DNA of 64,000 nt, taken from contig JAIWND010000009.1 in assembly GCA_025330725.1 (NCBI GenBank), positions 992,001 through 1,056,000 of the forward strand. The letters run 5' to 3'. The translations under genes were made by a program, and so were the position numbers. The stretch is from Chlamydoabsidia padenii (lineage: Eukaryota > Mucoromycota > Mucoromycetes > Mucorales > Cunninghamellaceae). The notes below the pieces were generated by a model. The model saw nothing but the letters and a program-made list of their open reading frames with translations. It was not told where the DNA came from and did no database searches. Positions 58,401 through 64,000 of this stretch are shown here, piece by piece. The first letter of the stretch is position 1. Each line of letters starts with the position of its first letter.

Positions 58401-58565
58401 AATCAAAATGAAGATGGGTTCGACCATGTTCTTAAAGAGTTACGTGCTGGACTGAAACGAAACGACCATTCATGGCGGGTGAAACGCACGAAAAGAAAAG
58501 GCGACTATTGTGATGAAGCAATCCAGGATTCGACACCCCCACTGGCGGCCACTGTCTTAATTTAG
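52497..58565 (+). CDS. Diaphanous-related formin
   Basis: A large multi-exon gene (about 16-18 exons; first 52497-52937, second 53000-53772, third from 53846). The N-terminus is Ser/Gln-rich, followed by a GTPase-binding/FH3-like region (ATFEALLKHLISLKSN, LQQVVMRPSILHQLLLSLFG, SYEVLLQVLSEIRGEQYR), a short coiled coil (HSMVEELKDNLHAAEEAM), one FH1 poly-Pro run of about 17 prolines, and FH2 with FFWSKLP, GIMLARIKLTYPEI, LAIGNYLNSHTIRGNAYGF and DALMKMRDTKAEG. The C-terminus has GFDHVLKELRAGLKRN plus RVKRTKRKG, a DAD-like autoinhibitory motif. It should nucleate actin cables under Rho control. The motif AATTCAAATCCCGC sits in its first intron. An exact exon list was not completed; span is from start to stop. 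Confidence 0.94.
52971..52984 (+). promoter_or_regulatory. Exact AATTCAAATCCCGC motif inside formin intron 1
   Basis: Third exact copy, located in the 62-bp first intron, which makes a pure promoter role less obvious here; it may be an internal promoter or simply part of the intron. Confidence 0.4.
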
Positions 58566-58832
58566 TACCTATAGTATTTACTTATTTATAGTTTACCTAT
58601 CTTTATCTAATAAAAAGCTTTTATATTTATCATAATGTTTATGCTGCATGTTGTTTGGCTGTGTTGGGGAACTCGATCTCCATCTCGAAGCGGCGTTTTA
58701 AAATATGATTTGGATAAAAGTGTCAGACACCATTGATTACTTTGCCTGACAGGTGGTATCCTTCAAGATTATGGTGGGTTAAAAGCAAAGGAAAGAATCA
58801 GCTGTGGGTCTGTCCATTTGAAGTATGTGAAA

Positions 58833-58880
<48 letters not shown>

Positions 58881-58940
58881 GATGATCCGTCTTATGCAGT
58901 GTGGGATTTAAAAATCACCCTCAATTTTTTTTTTCTCTTT

Positions 58941-58982
<42 letters not shown>

Positions 58983-59164
58983 TTTTTGTTTTTTTGTTTT
59001 TTACTTTGTGGTACCTGCCCTTTGTACCATTTTCTTACTTTATAAGAACTTGCACTTTGGAATCCATTTAACCTATACCATTGTTTACTTGCTTCTTTTT
59101 AAATATAGTTTATACAATCTCATCCTTTTTTATTCTACACTCGAATTGAACCAACAAACATACA
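58566..59164. other. Intergenic between formin and Rab
   Basis: AATAAAAAGC near 58,609; GCGGCGTTTTAAAA near 58,690; poly-T 42 at 58,838-58,879; a CT microsatellite around 58,948-58,980; long pyrimidine-rich leader before the Rab start. Confidence 0.6.
58838..58879. repeat. Poly-T tract, 42 bp
   Basis: Uninterrupted T run in the Rab promoter region. Confidence 0.9.
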
Positions 59165-60182
59165 ATGCATTCTTCTTTGGAAGCCAAAGTGGTAATTCTT
59201 GGTAGTCAAGGTAAGAAGACAAAAAGTACAACATGGGGTGGTGTTATTTGACAAGGAAAAGTATCAAACAACACAGGGGACTAACTTTTGTTGTTGTTGT
59301 TTTAGGCGTTGGCAAAACGTCGGTTGCGGTCCGTTGTGTGGAAAGAGTATTTACACCCAACTCAACATCTACCATTGGTGCTTCCTTCATGTCGAAAAAA
59401 CTGTAAGTCTAATGTCAAGATGAAAAACAAACAAACAAAGCATGTAATGTTAAACTCATATATATAGGACAGTGGAAAATTGTCGAGTGCGGCTACAAAT
59501 ATGGGATACTGCGGGACAAGGTAAGGTAACAGAAATAGTATCAGGTGGGAACAGGGTTATTTGATTACTCTTTTTTTTTTTTTAATGTATATAGAACGTT
59601 TCCGAGCCATGTCGCAACTCTATTATCGTGGTGCTCAGGCGGCTTTATTGGTTTATGATATCACGTCTCATGAAAGCTTTGTAGAATTACACTCTTGGAT
59701 CGAAGGTAATCACATAAAAAGGGGGATGGGGATCAAGTATGAGTGGACAATAACTAATCTGTGTTTACTTTATTAGAACTCAAACGAAACATGAGTGACG
59801 AATTGGTGATGGTGGTGGTGGCTAACAAGTTGGATTTGAAGGCTCGTCGGGAAGTAACACTGGAACAAGCAAGGGATTATGTTACGCGTGTACTTGGACC
59901 TGATACTCTTCTTTATGAAGCATCTGCCAAGGATGATGATGGTAAGTCAATTCAAACAATAAAAAGAAGAAGGGGAGTGGCCAACTAGACATACCTAACA
60001 TTTTTATCCCTTTTTCTCTCTCTTTTGTGATGATAGGGACCATCGACGATATCTTCTTTAATCTCGCCAAGAATCTAGTCGATCGGAAACAATATCTTCC
60101 CCGTGATAGAAGACGTACTTCTACAACCAACATAGTAGATGAACCCCCCACCAAAACAACTCCATGCTGTGGCATCTTTTAG
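59165..60182 (+). CDS. Rab-family small GTPase
   Basis: Six exons (59165-59210, 59306-59402, 59468-59520, 59595-59705, 59777-59941, 60037-60182) give 190 aa. G1 GSQGVGKTS, effector-region STIGASF, G3 WDTAGQERFR, G4 VANKLDLK and G5 EASAKDD are all present, with Rab-type RabF segments (ERFRAMSQLYYRGAQAALLVYDIT). The C-terminus ends CCGIF, a double-cysteine prenylation site. STIGASFMSKKL with QIWDTAGQ is closer to the Rab5/Rab22/Rab24 side than to Ypt1 or Ypt7. It should act in endosomal or vacuolar membrane traffic. Exact orthology is not decided. Confidence 0.92.
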
Positions 60183-60560
60183 ACTCACACATTCATTATA
60201 CCTCATTATCCCTTGTCTTCTCACTTTTTACTTAAATGCCCCTCTCCCCTTTGATTCACTATCTCTTTTATATGATTCCACCTATTTGCTTTACCTTTTT
60301 ATTTTATAGCACATTTTATCATTCAAATAAACTTTTTAGATGCTTTTGATCTTTTTGCATATATCCTCTTTGTTGGGCGGAATTTAAACGTGATCTGACA
60401 GGTACCTTGTCGTCACAGACTGGCTGGTTCAGTAGGCGGGATTTTAAAAAATAGAACAGTGACAACAACAAATCAAGGGTGGAAATTTTTCTTGTTTTTT
60501 TTTTTTTTTTTTCCTCTCTCACTTCTTCTCACCCTTCTCCCTTACATTAACACATTTATC
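60183..60560. other. Intergenic between Rab and Cox subunit genes
   Basis: 378 bp: Rab 3' end (AAATAAAC near 60,326) and Cox subunit promoter with two motif relatives, GGCGGAATTTAAAC at about 60,376 and GGCGGGATTTTAAAA at 60,435-60,449, then a T-rich leader. Confidence 0.55.
60435..60449 (-). promoter_or_regulatory. GGCGGGATTTTAAAA motif copy
   Basis: About 112 bp upstream of the cytochrome oxidase subunit start; a second, weaker relative lies 59 bp further upstream. Confidence 0.45.
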
Positions 60561-61365
60561 ATGTTTGCTCTTCGTCGTGCTGCTATTCGTGCTGCTCCTA
60601 TGGCTGCTCGCCCTGCTGTCAGACCTTTCTCTGTCTTTGGTGCTCGTTTGTGTAAATACTTGATATTAATAATGGATGGACAACTTGGATTGCGTTTGAA
60701 TGACTGAAACAGCAAAAGAAATCAACACGACATTCAATCTTACGGGAAACATCTTGTATCGATTGTTTGTGATTATATAACACCTGCGACTTCATTCATG
60801 GCAATCCATTCGTCGATCAATACAACCTTACAATAGAATACTAACTTTATTGTTTTTGTATGATTATTATATAGCTGGTGCGGTGTCTTCCGAAACAGCT
60901 GAAAAGAACATTGGTCCTGGTGCTTCCGCTGGTACTGTGCCCACTGATATTGAACAATCCACTGGTTTGGAACGTGAAGAATTGCTCGCCAAGTTGGAAG
61001 GTCGTGAACTCTTTGATCTTGAACCTCTTGAAATGACTCACTTGGGTACTCCCAAGAACCCCATTGTCGTCAAGTCTCATGATGCTATTCGCTTTGTTGG
61101 TTGCACTGGTAAGTATATCATAACACATTCATATAAAATAGGTGGGGGGGGAAGGGATACCATTCAAGGACATACTATCTAACATATACTCTCTTTCTTT
61201 TCTTTTTTTTTTTTTTTTTCTTTTGGTTTAGGTTACCCTGCCGAATCTCACGATACTATCTGGCTCTCTTTGGACAAGTCTCATGAACATGACCGATGCC
61301 CCGAATGTGGTTCCGTGTACAAGATGGACTTTGTTGGCTCTGAAGATGATCATCACCACCATTAA
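60561..61365 (+). CDS. Cytochrome c oxidase subunit Vb (yeast Cox4)
   Basis: Three exons (60561-60651, 60875-61108, 61232-61365) give 152 aa. An Ala/Arg-rich presequence (FALRRAAIRAAPMAARPAV) targets mitochondria. Subunit Vb hallmarks are PTDIEQSTGLEREELLAKLEG, FDLEPLEMTHLGTPKNP, VGCTGYPAESHDTIW and the zinc site HDRCPECGSVYK near the C-terminus. The Zn ligands correspond to a Cys in GCTG and the two Cys of CPEC plus another residue. The protein ends in a short His run. It is a nuclear-encoded structural subunit of complex IV. Intron 1 is unusually long for this locus (223 bp). Confidence 0.97.
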
Positions 61366-62065
61366 ATCCGATAATACATTATGAACTAGTAAAGTGGCAT
61401 ACTATAGATTTTAGATTATATAGAATGTTATCTCTCTGATTCACTTTTATTCTTTTAACTTTTACACCTCTCACACACATCTTCCTCTATCTTATTCTTA
61501 TTTTAAATAAAGTCTCACTGTTTATTGTTATCTTGTCTTTGCCTATAATGATTGATGTGTTAAAATGGGATGTTGTCATGTGTTTTGGACTTCTTTACTA
61601 AACATCAATGGTACCCATGTGCTGTATTTGGTAGGTTTACCGTAACATTAAAACTCAGCTGTCAATATCTCATAACTGAAGAGAGTAAATTTAAAGATAG
61701 TATATGAAAGATAATGAAAATAACAAGAAATGAATCCATAATTGCTTGTATAAGAGAAAAGTGTAAAAAAATGATTGTATTACCTCTTCTTGGTTTGTAT
61801 GAATCGATGAGCATGAAATCGTGTTGTTCACTTATAAGGAAGAGGGTCTAATGTCACACGCATTCCCTCTTTTCAATCGCCGACAATTCTCTCTTCTCTT
61901 TCTTTTATTTCTTTGTACCTTTTTCTCTTTTCTTTCTTTTACTTCTTTCTCCTTTTTCACCCTTTCTCCTTCCATCACTCTTATTCCCATCCCCCCCCCC
62001 TGTCCTTTTTTATCCACTTTATATATACATATATATAGAATATATAGATTGATGCATCTTGTTTG
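61366..62065. other. Intergenic
   Basis: 700 bp without a gene: Cox subunit 3' end (AAATAAAG near 61,505), then a C/T-rich tract at 61,860-62,000 upstream of the membrane-protein gene, with a 10-base C run near 61,991. Confidence 0.6.
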
Positions 62066-63318
62066 ATGCTAATCACATACCGGTCCTTCCTCTTTGCGAT
62101 CGTCGTGATCCTCCAGCTTTCCTTTTGCCTGGGTAAGGAGAATCAATATAAACCACAATATATATCTATAACCTTCTTTCTTGTTTTTAATTTTATTTTT
62201 TATCTTTAGGTCATGGCGGTGCTCAACATACCACCACTACTACCACCACTCATTATACTCACCGGGTTCATCATACTCAACATACCAGCACTCTCTCCAT
62301 TCGACCTAAACCTACCCATCATCATCACCAACACCATCAACACAATAGACATGGACGTAAAAAGACCAAGACCATTTGCACCACCAAAACGTTACATCGA
62401 AAAGAAACACCTCACACCAGCACTCATCACCGTCCGTCGACAACTGTCCATTGCTCGACAAAGGTAGTTTGGATTCATCCTACACCAGCTCACCATCGAT
62501 CCAAGCATACTGTGAAGCAACAACATCATCAGAAACAACGTGAAAAAAGCAATGGAAAACACAAGTCAACGAATCATAAAGCGGCCAAGGACGACAAACC
62601 CACCGACATTGACCAGAAGAAACACGACAAGGAAATCACCACCAGTCATACCAAACCAACAACGACAGGACACAAGTCAACACACACCAATACGCCAGCC
62701 AACAAGCATGCTGCCGGTCAAGTCAATAGCACACCAACACCAACATTAGCACCCGAACAACCTACTACATCTGATCCAACCGACGATGATTCACCCACTG
62801 ACGATCCACCTCCATCACCAATATCTGCTATTGCATCTGTCCAAGCTGCTGCTAGTCCTTCTGCGAATGGCTCAGATCCCAATGATGTTTACATTGAAAC
62901 ACAATCAGTCAAGAACGATGGATCGACAAATACAAGTCTTGGTTTAGGATTAGGACTGGGTGTGGGATGTGTAGCTGCACTTGGCTTGGCAGGTCTCTTG
63001 GTACACAACCGACGACGTAGTCAAGATCAAGATCATCTCGAAACCGAACAATCCTTCTCGTCAAACAATGAGCAGCAACCAAGATGGCGACCTCAAAGCT
63101 TTATGGGTGTGGTTGCTTCTGTAGTGGCCAAATTACCTCGATCACCTTCTCAACGTAGTCAAATGAGCACCACTAACAACACCAGTACTGGTATGGCGGT
63201 CGGATCTGGACATGGTGCAGTCGAATTGGCTCGTCATCCTTCGGATGGGTCTATGAGATCCTATAGTTCTCAACCTCCTGCCCTGGCTCCAGTCGGTCAC
63301 CAACAATATCAATATTAG
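62066..63318 (+). CDS. His/Thr-rich single-pass membrane protein (mucin-like)
   Basis: Two exons (62066-62132, 62210-63318) give 391 aa. Exon 1 encodes a signal peptide (FLFAIVVILQLSFCLG). The extracellular part starts with a His/Thr-rich segment of about 50 residues (HTTTTTTTHYTHRVHHT and HHHHQHHQHNRHG), continues Lys/Thr/Pro-rich and likely O-mannosylated, then one membrane span (LGLGLGLGVGCVAALGLAGL) with a following HNRRR stop-transfer and a Ser/Gln-rich cytosolic tail. This plan is that of cell-wall stress sensors of the Mid2/Wsc type, but no WSC domain is present. The His clusters might bind metal ions; that is speculation. No orthologue recognised. Confidence 0.75.
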
Positions 63319-63876
63319 AACCTTGTAGTAGTAGTAGTGTAGATCTGTCTCCTTATTTGTCACTTATTACCCTCCCTTCCTCATATTAGTCTGCCCCTTT
63401 TGTAAAAGTAGCAATAAAAATAAAGACTTTGGTACTCTATCTGTCTTAACGTCTATGTCTTTTTTTTTTTTTTTTTAAATTTTAAATTTTAATTTAAAGG
63501 TGTATTCAGTAATAACGTGCTCTATGTCTTTTAAAAGAAGTAACCGATGGAGCTCTTTACCCCTTTCCCCTTGTTATTTATAGTTCATTCATGTGGGTTG
63601 ATGAAACTGAACGACTATGTATATTTCGATCCATTACAACTTTGTTTCTCATAAAAATATGATATGATCTGTTTTATTCCCAGAAATAGTACCCGGACTC
63701 TTTCCCCTTCTTTGTCTTTGTCTCGAAGGTGTCAAATATCTATTTTTATCTCTTGAGGCTCAAAAAAAATCATCCAATCCTCTTACAAAATTCAAATGCC
63801 GCTCGTAAAAAATGAGAAAAGCCCTCTTCTCCCCTTTTCTCTCTCTCTCTTTTACTTCCCAAACCTTCCTTCTTCA
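63319..63876. other. Intergenic
   Basis: 558 bp: AATAAAAATAAAG near 63,411, an ATTTTAAATTTTAAATTT simple stretch near 63,476, AATTCAAATGCCGC at 63,789-63,802 (one mismatch from the motif) and a CT-rich leader. Confidence 0.55.
63789..63802 (+). promoter_or_regulatory. AATTCAAATGCCGC motif copy (one mismatch)
   Basis: 75 bp upstream of the start codon at 63,877, between the polyA region of the previous gene and a CT-rich leader. Confidence 0.45.
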
Positions 63877-64000
63877 ATGAAACCTGCACTGTTCTATAGT
63901 TTAGCCTTTCTGGCTAATCTTTATTGTACACAAGCACAGGACTCACCTTTTGCTTGGACATCCTCACAACAAGTCATCTCACCTTTTGCTAAAGCTGGGA
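63877..64000 (+). CDS. Start of a secreted protein (cut by window end)
   Basis: An ATG after a CT-rich leader opens MKPALFYSLAFLANLYCTQA, a good signal peptide, then QDSPFAWTSSQQVISPFAK without a stop to the end of the window. Only 41 residues are seen, so the product cannot be named. Confidence 0.6.
   Translation, partial: MKPALFYSLAFLANLYCTQAQDSPFAWTSSQQVISPFAKAG

Overview
This is a 64 kb stretch of fungal nuclear DNA. Nearly all genes are interrupted by short (about 50-120 bp) GT-AG introns, intergenic spacers are short, and the DNA is moderately AT-rich with many long A/T homopolymers. Gene content (kinesin-1 with a fungal-type tail, dynactin p150, a Diaphanous-type formin, OPT transporter, Zn2Cys6 regulator, ART-type arrestins, an AIG1-type GTPase) and a decayed gene that looks like a family I associate with Mucorales point to Mucoromycota. 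The genus cannot be told. I see no CRISPR, prophage, rRNA or convincing complete tRNA.

Layout. 1-902: tandem ~402/422 bp repeat. 1,074-3,541: unknown gene with a broken 3' part. 4,556-7,562: oligopeptide transporter. 7,563-9,234: diverged repeat block. 9,235-10,254 (-): AIG1-like GTPase, divergent from a PH-domain protein (10,830-12,553). 13,061-14,624 (-): SLC35F5-type transporter, followed by two arrestin-like paralogues (14,769-17,931, -). 19,172-20,389: a head-to-head pair of strongly divergent histones, H2B-like and H2A-like. 21,475-24,479 (-): secreted subtilase, divergent from a Zn2Cys6 factor (24,897-26,930). 27,266-28,537: mitochondrial BCKDK/PDK-type kinase. 30,396-31,251 (-): cap-binding CBP20, divergent from ROK1/DDX52 helicase (31,437-33,652). 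34,835-38,722 (-): kinesin-1 heavy chain. 39,294-45,026 (-): dynactin p150. 46,851-47,710 (-): cyclophilin A, divergent from an RCF1-like HIG1 protein. 48,590-50,656 (-): cap 2'-O-methyltransferase (CMTR1), divergent from VMA12. 52,497-58,565: formin. 59,165-60,182: Rab GTPase. 60,561-61,365: cytochrome c oxidase subunit Vb/Cox4. 62,066-63,318: His/Thr-rich single-pass membrane protein. 63,877-end: start of a secreted protein.

Functional themes: microtubule and actin machinery (kinesin-1, dynactin, formin) spans 34-58 kb; two mRNA-cap proteins (CBP20, CMTR1) and three mitochondrial proteins (kinase, RCF1, Cox4) are also present. Many neighbouring genes are divergently transcribed from spacers of 170-600 bp. 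For most genes I reconstructed exon joins by hand and the summed lengths are multiples of three, which supports the models; dynactin and formin are given as spans only.

Most unusual signals: (1) a recurrent 14-bp motif, AATTCAAATCCCGC or its reverse, found exactly three times and with one or a few mismatches at many other non-coding sites, often 50-160 bp upstream of start codons; (2) the divergent H2A/H2B variant pair; (3) extreme homopolymer tracts, several forming the pyrimidine tract of an intron; (4) the two repeat blocks at the left end.
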